In this document: in pieces, positions 36,534 to 45,082 of the stretch | Position numbering within the stretch: position 1 is the stretch's first letter | How the letters are laid out: every line of letters starts with the position of its first letter | Source of the DNA: Hyphomicrobiales bacterium | Lineage (GTDB): Bacteria > Pseudomonadota > Alphaproteobacteria > Rhizobiales > Beijerinckiaceae | NCBI GenBank assembly: GCA_900470775.1 | Contig: UCBZ01000003.1 | Span: 1 to 64,000, forward strand | Length of the DNA: 64,000 nt | Direction: 5' to 3' | Made by a program: the position numbers and the translations under genes | Notes under the pieces: model-generated | The model's input: only the letters and a program-made list of their open reading frames with translations | What the model was told of the DNA's origin: nothing | The model's database searches: none

Positions 36534-37448
36534 TCAGAGGAGGAACAAGACCGCCAGCGGCAGCGTCGCCAGGGCGAGCAGGGTCTGCAAGGTCGTGATC
36601 TCGGCCATCAGCGGCGCATCGCCTCCCAGATCGCGGGCGAGGAAATAGGCCGCTGTTGCGGTCGGCACCGATGCGGCGACGACGGTCATGGTCAGCGCTG
36701 ATCCTGACAGGCCGAGGTGGCGGGCGATCGTCCAGGCCAGTAGCGGCATGACGACGAGCTTGACGCTGACCGCGATGCAGTGGGCAAGCCGAGGCCGCGT
36801 CAGGCTGCGCAGGTCGAGCCCCGCGCCCACGGCAAGCAGGCCGACGCCGAGCGCGGCGCGTCCCATCACGTCGAGATAGGTGGTGATCGCCACCGGCAGC
36901 ATCCACTGCAGCTGGTTGAGCAGGAGGCCGACCACTGACGACCAGATGAAGGGGTTGAACGCGATCGAACGTACGGTCGCTGCCGCGGTCATCGGCCGGC
37001 CATTCGCATAGCGCGCCAGCACCAGCACGCAGAGCACGTTCAACAGCGGGATCATCGCTGCGACCGCGATCGCCATCAGCGTGGTGCCGTCACGCCCCTG
37101 CAGCCCGGCCGCCAGAGCCAGCGCAATGAAGGTGTTCCAGCGGATCGAGCCCTGGAAGATCGAGGTGAAGGCTGGGCCGTCGATGCCGGCGCGCAGCAAA
37201 AGCCGCCGCGATGCCAGCAGCAGGCCGGCGACGGTGAGGATCGCCAGGACCAGGCTCATGCCCATCGCCAGCACCGGCAGACGGCCGAGATCGGCGACGG
37301 CAAGCGTGTGGATCACGACGGCCGGGAACAGCACCTGATAGGTCAGGCGCTCGACGCCGAGCCAATGCGCCGGCGAGACGATGCCGCGGGCCTTGAGGAA
37401 CCAGCCCGTCGCGATGACGAGGAAGACGGCGATCAGGCTGGTGAGCAT
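36534..37448 (-). CDS. AEC-family transporter (auxin efflux carrier type)
   Basis: This 304-residue membrane protein has about ten hydrophobic segments, an N-terminal MLTSLIAVFLVIATGWFLKARG, and the two half-repeats of the AEC fold, with the crossover motif region NPFIWSSVVGLLLN and the late conserved stretch ASVPTATAAYFLARDLGGD. AEC proteins export organic anions or auxin-like compounds. The start at 37448 fits membrane topology; upstream in-frame residues are low complexity. No substrate clue from neighbours. Confidence 0.88.
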   Translation of the reverse strand: MLTSLIAVFLVIATGWFLKARGIVSPAHWLGVERLTYQVLFPAVVIHTLAVADLGRLPVLAMGMSLVLAILTVAGLLLASRRLLLRAGIDGPAFTSIFQGSIRWNTFIALALAAGLQGRDGTTLMAIAVAAMIPLLNVLCVLVLARYANGRPMTAAATVRSIAFNPFIWSSVVGLLLNQLQWMLPVAITTYLDVMGRAALGVGLLAVGAGLDLRSLTRPRLAHCIAVSVKLVVMPLLAWTIARHLGLSGSALTMTVVAASVPTATAAYFLARDLGGDAPLMAEITTLQTLLALATLPLAVLFLL

Positions 37449-37765
37449 GGCATCTGCGAAGGCAAGGGAGGGCACAAGCGAGAAGGCAGGGAGGCTTGAC
37501 GAGCGGCGGAAGCCGCCCGCAGGGGACGCCGAATGGAACAACGGACAGGCGCGCCCGTTGATCTCTCACGCGACTGCCATGGATGAGCCTGAGAGGCCGC
37601 AAGGCCACTCCTTTCATGACGGTCGGCGTTGGGCAATGGCGCAAGGCTGAGGCAGCGTTGCGCGTGCCGCAATCCGGCCGTGATTGGTTCACGCGGCATT
37701 CAATCGGTCGGGACCAAATTTCCCGGCAGGTCGGGGAGCGTCCCGGCACAACAGGAGATCGGATC
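37449..37765. other. Gene-free stretch between divergent AEC and secreted-protein genes
   Basis: This 317-bp divergent promoter region has no convincing open frame. It contains a GGAAC-N16-CGTT match (37535-37559) and several short inverted repeats (for example gaggccgcaaggcc near 37592). Pieces reminiscent of a glycine riboswitch occur on both strands, but the conserved core is incomplete. Confidence 0.5.
37535..37559 (+). promoter_or_regulatory. Possible EcfG (general stress sigma factor) promoter
   Basis: GGAAC at 37535-37539 and CGTT at 37556-37559 with a 16-base spacer fit the alphaproteobacterial EcfG consensus. It points toward the secreted-protein gene at 37766, with an untranslated leader of about 200 bases. 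One chance match in a window of this size would not be surprising. Confidence 0.35.
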
Positions 37766-38167
37766 ATGATGTCTCTCAGGAAGACCGCCATCGTCGCGCT
37801 CGCCTCGGCGAGCGTCGTTTCGGCCGGCTTCGCGACGCCGGCTTTTGCAGCTCCGCAAGGCTTCGATGCCGCAAGGCTCGACAAGGCACCGGCGGAATAC
37901 ACTCAGTACTATCGCGGCCATCGTGGTTGGCGCGGCGGCAATCGCGGCGCGGCGATCGCAGCCGGCGTCGGCCTCGGCATTCTCGGCGCGGCGGCCGTGG
38001 CTTCGAGCCGGCGTGCCTATGCCGATCCGTACTATTACGACGACGGCTACGATACCTATGAGCCGGTCTACGCGCCGGCTCCGGTCTATGCAGCTCCGGT
38101 CTATGCGGCACCCGCCTATCGTCGCGGCTATTACCGGCCGAGCTACGACTTCCGCGATCACCGCTGA
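37766..38167 (+). CDS. Small secreted protein with Tyr/Pro/Ala repeats
   Basis: This 133-residue protein has a signal peptide (TAIVALASASVVSAGFATPAFA), a Gly/Arg-rich middle with a short hydrophobic glycine-rich segment (AAIAAGVGLGILGAAAVA), and a C-terminal run of VYAAP-type repeats followed by an Arg/Tyr-rich end (YRRGYYRPSYDF). AGGAG is 8 bases before the ATG at 37766. Similar proteins are common cell-envelope hypotheticals in Hyphomicrobiales. A strong terminator follows at once, so it is transcribed alone. Confidence 0.75.
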   Translation: MMSLRKTAIVALASASVVSAGFATPAFAAPQGFDAARLDKAPAEYTQYYRGHRGWRGGNRGAAIAAGVGLGILGAAAVASSRRAYADPYYYDDGYDTYEPVYAPAPVYAAPVYAAPAYRRGYYRPSYDFRDHR

Positions 38168-38188
38168 GCGGTCCGCAGGTAGCGCTAC

Positions 38189-38218
38189 CCCGCGCGTCCT
38201 TGAGGGCGCGCGGGTTTT
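38189..38218 (+). terminator. Rho-independent terminator after the secreted-protein gene
   Basis: An 11-base stem (CCCGCGCGTCC paired with GGGCGCGCGGG) with loop TTGA is followed by TTTT at 38215-38218. Confidence 0.9.
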
Positions 38219-38311
38219 CTTTGCCGCGTCTTAACGTGCCAAGAGCTGCAAACGTGCGAAGTGCTGGCCGTGACGAATGAGACGATGACGATTCGGAGGG
38301 GGAACGGAACG

Positions 38312-38659
38312 ATGACGATCAACAAGACACTCGCGGCCGGCTTCGGCGTATTGGCCGCGGCTCTCGCCTGGGGGCTGCCGGCATCCGCGCAGATCCGGGG
38401 CAACGAGTATCCGGCGCCGGGCGGCGGCTATCAGCGCGGCTATGACGGCAACAGGGGCTATGAGCGTCGCGATGGCTACCGTGACGGTTACCGTGGCGAC
38501 CGCGGCGGTTATGGCGGGCGCGACGAGCGCTACGGCCGCGGCGGACGCGGCGCGCCCGATCCGCTGGCCGGCATGAGCCCGGAAAAGCGGGCGCGGGCGA
38601 TCGAGAATCATCGCCGCGCTCAGAAGAAGGCCTATCGGCGCGGCGTCATCATTCCGTGA
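38312..38659 (+). CDS. Small secreted Gly/Arg/Tyr-rich basic protein
   Basis: This 115-residue protein has a signal peptide (TLAAGFGVLAAALAWGLPASA) followed by repeats of the type GYxRGYDGNRGYERRDGYRD and GYRGDRGGYGGRDERYGRGG, then a helical end (SPEKRARAIENHRRAQKKAYR). GGAGGGGGA lies 8 bases before the ATG at 38312. The strong positive charge suggests binding to the envelope or nucleic acids outside the cytoplasm. Function unknown. It follows another small secreted-protein gene but has its own leader. Confidence 0.75.
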   Translation: MTINKTLAAGFGVLAAALAWGLPASAQIRGNEYPAPGGGYQRGYDGNRGYERRDGYRDGYRGDRGGYGGRDERYGRGGRGAPDPLAGMSPEKRARAIENHRRAQKKAYRRGVIIP

Positions 38660-38723
38660 GCCCACGTCGAGTTTGATTGCAGAATTGCGCCGCCGCGGCT
38701 TCGACCGTGGCAGCGTTTTTCGT

Positions 38724-39230
38724 TCAGTCCTGCGCCAGCTCGTCCGGTTGCATCCGCATCAGCCGGTCGAGCGCGCCCTGCAGGATGTAGGCTGCGGCCA
38801 TCTTGTCGACGACGGCGGCGCGCTTGGCCCGCGACGCATCGGCGTCGAGCAGCGTCCGCGTCACGGCCAGCGTCGACATGCGTTCGTCCCAGAAGACGAT
38901 GGGCAGCTTTGTCAGCGGCACGAGATTGCGCACGAAGGCGCGGGTCGACTGCACGCGCGGACCTTCCGTGCCGTCCATGTTGAGCGGCAGCCCGACGACA
39001 AGGCCGGCGACGGCATACTTCTCCGCCACCTTCAGCAGCGCCACCGCGTCGAGACTGAACTTGACGCGCTTGATGGTTTCGAGCGGCGTCGCGATCTGGC
39101 GCTCGAGGTCGGAGAGGGCCAGGCCGATCGTCTTGGTGCCGAGGTCGAGGCCGAGCAGCCTTGCGTGATCGGGCAGGGCGAGGAAGGCTTCGAGCGGCAC
39201 GACGTTGCTGGACATGGCGGTGCTTGACAT
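38724..39230 (-). CDS. ruvX: Putative pre-16S rRNA nuclease / Holliday junction resolvase RuvX (YqgF)
   Basis: This 168-residue RNase H-fold nuclease has the family motifs [15 protein letters not shown] (first acidic residue), [26 protein letters not shown] and a final conserved aspartate in [14 protein letters not shown]. Involved in 16S rRNA 5' maturation in E. coli. The start at 39230 is the first ATG; another at 39215 is possible. It lies 64 bp downstream of the TTT binding-protein gene on the same strand. Confidence 0.93.
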   Translation of the reverse strand: MSSTAMSSNVVPLEAFLALPDHARLLGLDLGTKTIGLALSDLERQIATPLETIKRVKFSLDAVALLKVAEKYAVAGLVVGLPLNMDGTEGPRVQSTRAFVRNLVPLTKLPIVFWDERMSTLAVTRTLLDADASRAKRAAVVDKMAAAYILQGALDRLMRMQPDELAQD

Positions 39231-39294
39231 GGGCTGGCGGTAGCATGCGCCGCCGCGCGAGGCGAGCGGCGCATGGCTTGGAGCGGTGTTGCGG

Positions 39295-40287
39295 TCAGCC
39301 CTGCGGCTTGACGCCGGCTGCCGCCAGCGATGCAGCCCATTTGTCGATTTCGGCCGCGAAGGCCTTCGCATGGGCGTCGCGGGTCCATTCGGCTTCCGGG
39401 AAGGTGCTGGTGCCGAAGGCCTTGAACTTCTCGACCACCCCCGGATCCTTGAGCGCGACGCGCAGCGCCGCGTTCAGCTTGTCGAGCACGGGCACGGGCG
39501 TGCCCTTCGGCGCGTAGAGGCCGTGCCAGATCGTCATGTCGAGCTTGGAGCCGGCCTCCGACATCGTCGGCGTATTGGGCAGCACGTCGAGCCGCTGCGC
39601 CGAGGTCACCGCATAGGCCCGGATGCTGTTCCCCTGGATCTGCGGAATAGCGGAGGTCGACTGGTCGCAGAGCAGGTCGATCTGCCCGCCGACGAGGTCG
39701 TTCATCGCTGGCCCCGTGCCGCGATAGGCGACCTGGTTGAACTTGGCTCCAAGCTGCTGCGAGATCAGCACGGCGCAGAGATGCGAGTTCGAGCCGACGC
39801 CGGCATGGGCGATCGTCAGCTTGTCGGCGTTCTCCTTGATGTAGGGGAAGAAGGCCTTGGCGTCCGGCGTCGGCAAAGCGAGCTTGCTGGCGATGACCAT
39901 CGGTCCGGTATTGACCAACCCGATCGGCGCGAAGGCCGTCTTCGTGTCGTAGCCGAGATTGGCATAGAGCGCCGGCGCGGCGGCCAGCGCGAGATGGTGG
40001 ATCAGGATCGTGTGCCCGTCCGGTTCGGCGGCCGCGACGCGCTTGGCGCCGGCGGTTCCGCCGGCTCCGGCGACGTTCTCGACCACCACCGGCTGGCCGA
40101 GCGTCCGACTCATCTGCTCGCCCAACAGGCGGGCGATGACGTCGCTCGGCCCGCCCGCGGCGAAGGAGACGATCACGGTGATCGGCTTGGTCGGAAAGGC
40201 CTGCGCCAGCGCGGGCGCGGATAGGCCAAATGCAGACAGGCCTAGCGTCAGCAGCCCGGCAAGGGCTGCCCTCTTCGTCATGCTCAT
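39295..40287 (-). CDS. Tripartite tricarboxylate transporter binding protein (Bug family), possibly for sulfolactate
   Basis: This 330-residue periplasmic binding protein of the Bug/TctC family has a signal peptide ([22 protein letters not shown]) and the family motifs [38 protein letters not shown] and [17 protein letters not shown]. No TctA or TctB membrane gene is in the window, so it is an orphan or works with subunits encoded elsewhere. It is downstream of the GntR gene and next to the sulfolactate genes; in known sulfolactate degraders a TTT system is proposed to import the substrate, so a SlcH-like role is inferred. Confidence 0.9.
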   Translation of the reverse strand: MSMTKRAALAGLLTLGLSAFGLSAPALAQAFPTKPITVIVSFAAGGPSDVIARLLGEQMSRTLGQPVVVENVAGAGGTAGAKRVAAAEPDGHTILIHHLALAAAPALYANLGYDTKTAFAPIGLVNTGPMVIASKLALPTPDAKAFFPYIKENADKLTIAHAGVGSNSHLCAVLISQQLGAKFNQVAYRGTGPAMNDLVGGQIDLLCDQSTSAIPQIQGNSIRAYAVTSAQRLDVLPNTPTMSEAGSKLDMTIWHGLYAPKGTPVPVLDKLNAALRVALKDPGVVEKFKAFGTSTFPEAEWTRDAHAKAFAAEIDKWAASLAAAGVKPQG

Positions 40288-40363
40288 GCGTATCCTCCAT
40301 GGGTCGTGGCGAACTGCCGCTCTGTGTCGGCTTTGGTGGGTAAGTTCCTGGACCTCGAATGCT

Positions 40364-41128
40364 TCAGCGCAGATCGGACTGGTAGTGAGCCTCCTCCGTC
40401 AGACACAGGCTGAGACGTCGCTCGACGGCCGAGCCATCCAGCGAAAGCGCGATGCGGTCGATCTCGAGCGCGGGCGTTCCCGCCACGACACACAGATGCT
40501 CGGCCTGACCGGGCGTGAGTGCAACGGCCTTCAGCCGCTCGCGGGCGTTGGCGATGGTGATGCCGTAGCGCGTGGCGAACAGGCTGTAGAGATTGTTCGG
40601 CACCGGGCCATTTTCCAGCCCCGGAAAGACATGGGCCGGCAGACTCACGGTTTCGAGAACCAGCGGTTTTCCGCCGAGCGAGCGGATGCGGCGGATGCGG
40701 ATGACAGGCTCCTGCGCCAGCAAATTCAGCGCCATGCGTTCGGCCGCATCGGCGGGGCCGCTTGTGCTGTCGAGCACCTTGCTGTCGGGAAAGCGCGCGA
40801 TGCCATCATCGGACATCAACTTGAAGAACCGGAACAGGATGCGCTGCTCGTCATGCTCGGCGACGAAGGTGCCGCGGCCCTGGCGGCGCACCAGCAGATT
40901 CTCCGCAGCGAGTTCGTCCAGCGCCTTTCTCACCGTGCCCTGGCTGACGCCGATCTCGCTGGCGAGTTGACCTTCGCTCGGCAAGGCCATCCCGGGCGCC
41001 CAGCTGCCGTCGACGAGCCGGCGCACAAAACTCGCCTTGACCTGCTGGTAAAGCGGCCGAAATCCTAGAATTTCGGCCCCAGCGGACGAATCCGGCCGCG
41101 TCGCAATTTCGACCTTGTGCTCAGTCAT
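40364..41128 (-). CDS. GntR/HutC-family transcriptional regulator
   Basis: This 254-residue regulator has an N-terminal GntR winged helix (PLYQQVKASFVRRLVDGSWA, PSEGQLASEIGVSQGTVRKALDEL and the wing GRGTFVAEH) and a C-terminal UTRA ligand domain (residues about 95-250). It is divergent from suyA. A perfect palindrome (41131-41144) lies 2 bases upstream of its start codon, so it should repress itself and the suy genes until sulfolactate or a related ligand binds. Regulators of sulfolactate clusters are variously named SuyR; the assignment here is by position. Confidence 0.92.
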   Translation of the reverse strand: MTEHKVEIATRPDSSAGAEILGFRPLYQQVKASFVRRLVDGSWAPGMALPSEGQLASEIGVSQGTVRKALDELAAENLLVRRQGRGTFVAEHDEQRILFRFFKLMSDDGIARFPDSKVLDSTSGPADAAERMALNLLAQEPVIRIRRIRSLGGKPLVLETVSLPAHVFPGLENGPVPNNLYSLFATRYGITIANARERLKAVALTPGQAEHLCVVAGTPALEIDRIALSLDGSAVERRLSLCLTEEAHYQSDLR

Positions 41129-41130
41129 AT

Positions 41131-41144
41131 GTCTTATATAAGAC
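41131..41144. promoter_or_regulatory. Perfect GntR-type operator palindrome
   Basis: GTCTTATATAAGAC is a perfect 14-base palindrome in the 94-bp region between the divergent gntR and suyA genes. It is 2 bases from the gntR start codon and 79 bases upstream of the suyA ATG. Its centre (TTATATAA) could also serve as a -10 element for either direction. Confidence 0.7.
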
Positions 41145-41222
41145 TTGCCTCAAGAGCGGTCGAGTCCTGAATCCGGCGACCGTCGAGAACGCTGTGACAA
41201 CAAGCGCTGTGAGGAGACACCG

Positions 41223-41510
41223 ATGAGCAAGCCCCACCTCCTGGTTCATGAGAAGAAGGACACCGTCGGCGTCGTCGTCGTCGAGGGTCTGAAGGCCGGC
41301 ACCGACATGCTGTGCGTCGTCACGCACGACAATTCCGATTTCCGCCTGACGGCGAAGATGGACATCCCGATCGGCCACAAGGTCGCGCTGAAGGACATCA
41401 AGTCCGGTGAGACGATCTGGAAATACGGTCAGGACATCGGCAAAGCCAAGGCCGATGTGAAGCAGGGCGAGCACCTGCATGTCCACAACGCCAAGACCAA
41501 GCGCTGGTGA
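41223..41510 (+). CDS. suyA: UxaA-family SAF-domain small subunit, probably (R)-sulfolactate sulfo-lyase subunit SuyA
   Basis: This 95-residue protein is a SAF domain of the altronate/galactarate dehydratase type (HEKKDTVGVVVVEGLKAG, IPIGHKVALKDIKSGE, KYGQDIGKA). A separately encoded small subunit followed by a large UxaA-type subunit matches SuyAB, which splits (R)-3-sulfolactate into pyruvate and sulfite. The neighbours (SuyZ-like exporter, two hydroxyacid dehydrogenases) make this more likely than a sugar-acid dehydratase. The ATG at 41223 has GAGGAG 7 bases upstream. A palindromic repeat separates it from suyB. Confidence 0.82.
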   Translation: MSKPHLLVHEKKDTVGVVVVEGLKAGTDMLCVVTHDNSDFRLTAKMDIPIGHKVALKDIKSGETIWKYGQDIGKAKADVKQGEHLHVHNAKTKRW

Positions 41511-41538
41511 GATCGGTCTTTTTCCTCTGAACCACCGC

Positions 41539-41636
41539 GTCATCCCGGACAAGCCGCGAAGCGGCGCCGATCCGGGATCCATGCCTGAACCGTTCCGGAA
41601 TGGATCCCGGGTCTCCCTCCGGTCGCCCGGGATGAC
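41539..41636. repeat. Palindromic intergenic repeat between suyA and suyB
   Basis: This 98-bp element starts gtcatcccggacaagccgcg and ends tcgcccgggatgac, sharing the central gatccatgcctgaaccgttc block with 17002-17094. It lies in the 191-bp gap between the two subunit genes. Confidence 0.85.
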
Positions 41637-41701
41637 ATCCCCCACCATCGTTCCCGGCTCCCGCGCAAACGGTCGAGCCACCCCATCAGGAAGGAAACAC
41701 C

Positions 41702-42982
41702 ATGTCGATCGTCGCGAATTTCGATCTCGTCAAAGGCAAGCTCGCCAGGATCAAGGGCCGCAAGATCGAGGCCCCCGAGTTCAAGGCCCCGGTGGTGAAG
41801 CGCCCGACCGGCCGCAGCCTCGATTCCTTCCTCGGCTGGCGCCGCGAGAACGACCGCGTCGGCGTCCGCAATCATGTCCTGCTGCTGCCGCTCGATGATC
41901 TCTCGAACGCCGCCTGCGAGGCCGTCGCCAACAACATCAAGGGCACGCTGGCGATCCCGCATGCCTATGGCCGACTCCAGTTCGGCGAGGATCTCGATGT
42001 CCATTTCCGCACCCTGATCGGCACGGGCTCGAACCCCAACGTCGCCGCCGTCATCGTCATCGGCATCGAGGATGGCTGGACCAAGCGTGTCGTCGACGGC
42101 ATCGCCAAGACCGGCAAGCCGGTCGTCGGTTTCGGCATCGAAGGCCATGGCGACATCGCTACCATCGCCAAGGCATCCTATGTCGCCAAGGAGTTCGTCC
42201 AGTGGGCAACCGAGCTGCAGCGCGAAAAATGCGGCATCGAGGAGCTCTGGGTTTCCACAAAGTGCGGCGAGTCGGACACGACCACCGGCCTGTCGTCCTG
42301 CCCGACCGTCGGCAACATGTACGACAAGTGGATCCCGCGCGGCGTCTATGGCGTCTTCGGCGAGACCTCCGAGATCACCGGCGCCGAGCATCTCTGCAAG
42401 GCGCGCGCGGCGACGCCGGAGGTCGGCGAGCGCTGGTACAAGATGTGGAAGGCCTATCAGGACGACGTCATTGAGGCCCACAAGACCGACGATCTCTCGG
42501 ATTCGCAGCCGACCAAGGGCAACATCGCCGGCGGCCTGACCACGATCGAGGAAAAGGCGCTCGGCAACCTCGAGAAGATCGGCCGCGAGTGCACCTATAT
42601 CGACATCCTGCAGCCGGCCGAGGCGCCGACCAAGGGGCCGGGGCTCTATTACATGGATACCTCCTCGGCCGCGGCCGAATGCGTGACGCTGATGGCGGCG
42701 GGCGGCTATGTCGTGCACACCTTCCCGACCGGGCAGGGCAACGTCATCGGCAACCCGATTGTCCCGGTCATCAAGATCACCGGCAACCCCAAGACGATGC
42801 GCACCATGCCGGAGCATATCGACGTCGACGTCTCCGGCATCCTGCGCCGCGACATGACGATCCCGCAGGCCGGCGACGCCCTGATCGAGAACATCGTCCG
42901 CACCGCCAATGGCCGCCTGACTGCGGCGGAAGCATTGGGGCACCGCGAATTCTCGATGACCAAGCTCTACCGCTCGGCTTGA
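41702..42982 (+). CDS. suyB: UxaA-family large subunit, probably (R)-sulfolactate sulfo-lyase subunit SuyB
   Basis: This 426-residue protein is of the altronate/galactarate dehydratase large-subunit family. Conserved parts include [19 protein letters not shown], the cysteine segment [40 protein letters not shown] and [22 protein letters not shown]. With SuyA it forms the sulfo-lyase that releases sulfite from (R)-sulfolactate; the metal site is iron-dependent in related dehydratases. AGGAAGG precedes the ATG. The N-terminal 45 residues ([18 protein letters not shown]...) are an extension before the domain. A dehydratase for a sugar acid cannot be excluded by sequence alone. Confidence 0.83.
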   Translation: MSIVANFDLVKGKLARIKGRKIEAPEFKAPVVKRPTGRSLDSFLGWRRENDRVGVRNHVLLLPLDDLSNAACEAVANNIKGTLAIPHAYGRLQFGEDLDVHFRTLIGTGSNPNVAAVIVIGIEDGWTKRVVDGIAKTGKPVVGFGIEGHGDIATIAKASYVAKEFVQWATELQREKCGIEELWVSTKCGESDTTTGLSSCPTVGNMYDKWIPRGVYGVFGETSEITGAEHLCKARAATPEVGERWYKMWKAYQDDVIEAHKTDDLSDSQPTKGNIAGGLTTIEEKALGNLEKIGRECTYIDILQPAEAPTKGPGLYYMDTSSAAAECVTLMAAGGYVVHTFPTGQGNVIGNPIVPVIKITGNPKTMRTMPEHIDVDVSGILRRDMTIPQAGDALIENIVRTANGRLTAAEALGHREFSMTKLYRSA

Positions 42983-43061
42983 GCGGCTGTTAACAGCCGG
43001 GGCGGCCACGCGCCGCTCCGGCCTTATCCGCCCCGGCCGAAACCTCGGGAGCCTTACCGTC

Positions 43062-44126
43062 TTGTCCATCGCGACGACCACCCGCCTCAGTGCCTGGCGC
43101 CCGCTTCTCGACGGGATCGCGCTGTCGGCTGCGGTCGCGGTCGCGGCCTATATCGCCGAGCCGCTGCTGAAATCCGCCGCAGGCGGACGGTTCGGCATCC
43201 CGGCCGTGGTCATCGCTTTGATCATCGGCATGCTGCTCCACCCTTATGCCAATGCGGTTCGCTTCCAGGCCGGCATGGTCTTCTGCGTCAAGAAGATGCT
43301 GCGCTGGGCGATTGCGCTGCTCGGCCTGCGCGTTGCGCTCGGCGACATCATCGCGCTCGGCCTGACGACCGCTCTGCTCGTGATCGTCGCGATGGCTGCG
43401 ACGATCCTGTCAGGCTTCCTGCTGGCGCGCTGGCTTGGCCGCGAGACCGGCATGGGTGCGCTCGGCGGCGTTGCGACCGCCGTCTGCGGCGCTTCGGCCG
43501 CATTGGCGACCGCGACCGTCGTACCCGACTACAAGAGCAAGGCCGCCGACGTCGCCTTCACCGTCATCGCCATGAACGCGCTCTCGACGCTGGCGATGCT
43601 GGCCTATCCGCTGATCTGCGTCTGGCTCGGCTTCTCGCCCTCCCAGACCGGCATCATGCTCGGCGCCACCATCCATGACGTGGCGCAGGTTGTCGGCGCC
43701 GGCCAGTCGGTCTCGGACGAGGCGGCCAATGCCGCGATCATCGTCAAGCTGTTTCGCGTCTTCCTGCTGCTGCCGGCCGTCCTCGTCGTTGGCTGGTGGC
43801 TGCTGCGCGACGAGGCCAGGCGCGCCGGCGATGTCGCTGACAGGGCCAAAGTGCCGGTGCCGGTCTTCGCCATCATGTTCCTGGTGCTGTGCCTGGTGAA
43901 CAGCGTGCTGGCGACGCAAGGCGCGCTGGCTCCGGTCTACGGCCCGATCCGCACCCTGCTGCTGGCGATCTCGGGCTGGGGGCTGCTGATCGCGATCGCG
44001 GCGCTGGGGCTGGGCACTTCGCTCGGGGCGATGGCCCGGCTCGGCTGGCGCCACATGGTCCTCGTCATCGGCACCAGCCTCGTTATCCTCGTTATCGTCA
44101 CGGGCGGCCTGATCGCTCTGGGCTGA
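43062..44126 (+). CDS. suyZ: YeiH/PF03601-family transporter, probable SuyZ sulfate/sulfite exporter
   Basis: This 354-residue membrane protein with about ten helices belongs to the family annotated as putative sulfate exporter, to which SuyZ of Paracoccus pantotrophus belongs. Family motifs: AVCGASAALATATVVPDYKS and the HDVAQVVGAGQSVSDEAAN segment. In this cluster it would expel the sulfite, or the sulfate made from it, released by SuyAB. The proposed start is the TTG at 43062 with CGGGAG 10 bases upstream; no ATG is available before the first helix. It lies 79 bp after suyB and 26 bp before slcC. Confidence 0.82.
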   Translation: MSIATTTRLSAWRPLLDGIALSAAVAVAAYIAEPLLKSAAGGRFGIPAVVIALIIGMLLHPYANAVRFQAGMVFCVKKMLRWAIALLGLRVALGDIIALGLTTALLVIVAMAATILSGFLLARWLGRETGMGALGGVATAVCGASAALATATVVPDYKSKAADVAFTVIAMNALSTLAMLAYPLICVWLGFSPSQTGIMLGATIHDVAQVVGAGQSVSDEAANAAIIVKLFRVFLLLPAVLVVGWWLLRDEARRAGDVADRAKVPVPVFAIMFLVLCLVNSVLATQGALAPVYGPIRTLLLAISGWGLLIAIAALGLGTSLGAMARLGWRHMVLVIGTSLVILVIVTGGLIALG

Positions 44127-44152
44127 CCGTCAAAATCTGGAAGGCGCCTGCC

Positions 44153-45082
44153 ATGATCGACATCGTCATCACCGAATTCATGGACGAGGCGGCCGTCGCT
44201 GCGCTGGGCGCCCGCTACAAGGTCCATCACGACCCCGAGCTCTTCGGCAAGCCGGACGAACTGGCGAAACTGGTCGCCGACATTCCGGCCCTGATCGTGC
44301 GCAACCAGACGCAGGTGAGGGGGGATGTGCTGGCCGCTGCCAAGAAGCTCAAGGTGGTCGGCCGGCTGGGCGTCGGCCTCGACAATATCGACATGGATGT
44401 CTGCACCGCGCGCGGCATCAAGGTCTTCCCGGCGACGGGGGCCAACAGCCTCTCGGTCGTCGAATATGTCGTCGGCAGCGCCATGATGCTGCTGCGCGGC
44501 GCCTATTTTGCCAATGCCGCGATGGTGGCGGGCGAGTTCCCAAAGACCAAGCTGATCGGCCGGGAGATCGCCGGCAAGCGGTTAGGCCTCGTCGGCTTCG
44601 GCGCCATCGCCCGCGACGCCGCCACGCATGGTCGCATGCTCGGCATGAACACCGTCGCCTACGACCCCTATGTCCCCGCCGACGACAAGGTCTGGGCCGG
44701 AACCGAGCGGCTCGAGCTCGACGCCGTGCTGGCGACCTCCGACGTCATCAGCATCCATCTGCCGCTGACGCCCGAGACCAAGGGCCTGATCGGCAAAGCC
44801 GCCTTCGCGAAAATGAAGCCGGATGCCATCCTGATCAACGCGGCACGCGGCGGCATCATGGACGAGGCGGCGCTCGTCGCGGCGCTGAAATCGGGCAAGC
44901 TTGGCGGCGCGGCGATCGACGTCTTCGCCGAGGAGCCATTGCGCGCGGCCGGCAAGCTGTTCGCCGATGTCCCGAACCTGATCCTGACGCCGCACATTGC
45001 CGGCAACACGGTCGAGTCCAACGGCCGCGTCTCCGGGCTGGTGGCCGAGCGCGTCATGGCCGCTCTGGAGGGCAGGGCATGA
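44153..45082 (+). CDS. slcC: D-isomer-specific 2-hydroxyacid dehydrogenase, probable (S)-sulfolactate dehydrogenase SlcC
   Basis: This 309-residue NAD-dependent dehydrogenase has an NAD loop LGLVGFGAIARDAATHG near residue 145 and the catalytic trio Arg (NAARGGIMDEAAL), Glu (DVFAEEP) and His (TPHIAGNTVES). This is the phosphoglycerate-dehydrogenase-like family of SlcC, which oxidises (S)-sulfolactate to sulfopyruvate. GGAAGG lies 8 bases before the ATG at 44153. It overlaps comC by 4 bases, and the pair SlcC/ComC together racemises sulfolactate. The family is broad, so the substrate rests on context. Confidence 0.85.
   Translation: MIDIVITEFMDEAAVAALGARYKVHHDPELFGKPDELAKLVADIPALIVRNQTQVRGDVLAAAKKLKVVGRLGVGLDNIDMDVCTARGIKVFPATGANSLSVVEYVVGSAMMLLRGAYFANAAMVAGEFPKTKLIGREIAGKRLGLVGFGAIARDAATHGRMLGMNTVAYDPYVPADDKVWAGTERLELDAVLATSDVISIHLPLTPETKGLIGKAAFAKMKPDAILINAARGGIMDEAALVAALKSGKLGGAAIDVFAEEPLRAAGKLFADVPNLILTPHIAGNTVESNGRVSGLVAERVMAALEGRA

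Noticed and set aside
37501-37680. Motifs resembling a glycine riboswitch (CGCCGAA..GGAACAA and CTCTCA on plus; CGCCGA, AAGGAG and CTCTCAGGC on minus)
   Set aside because: The conserved core is interrupted or incomplete on each strand, the GGGAGAG element is missing, and neither flanking gene is a typical target. Covariance-model search would settle it.
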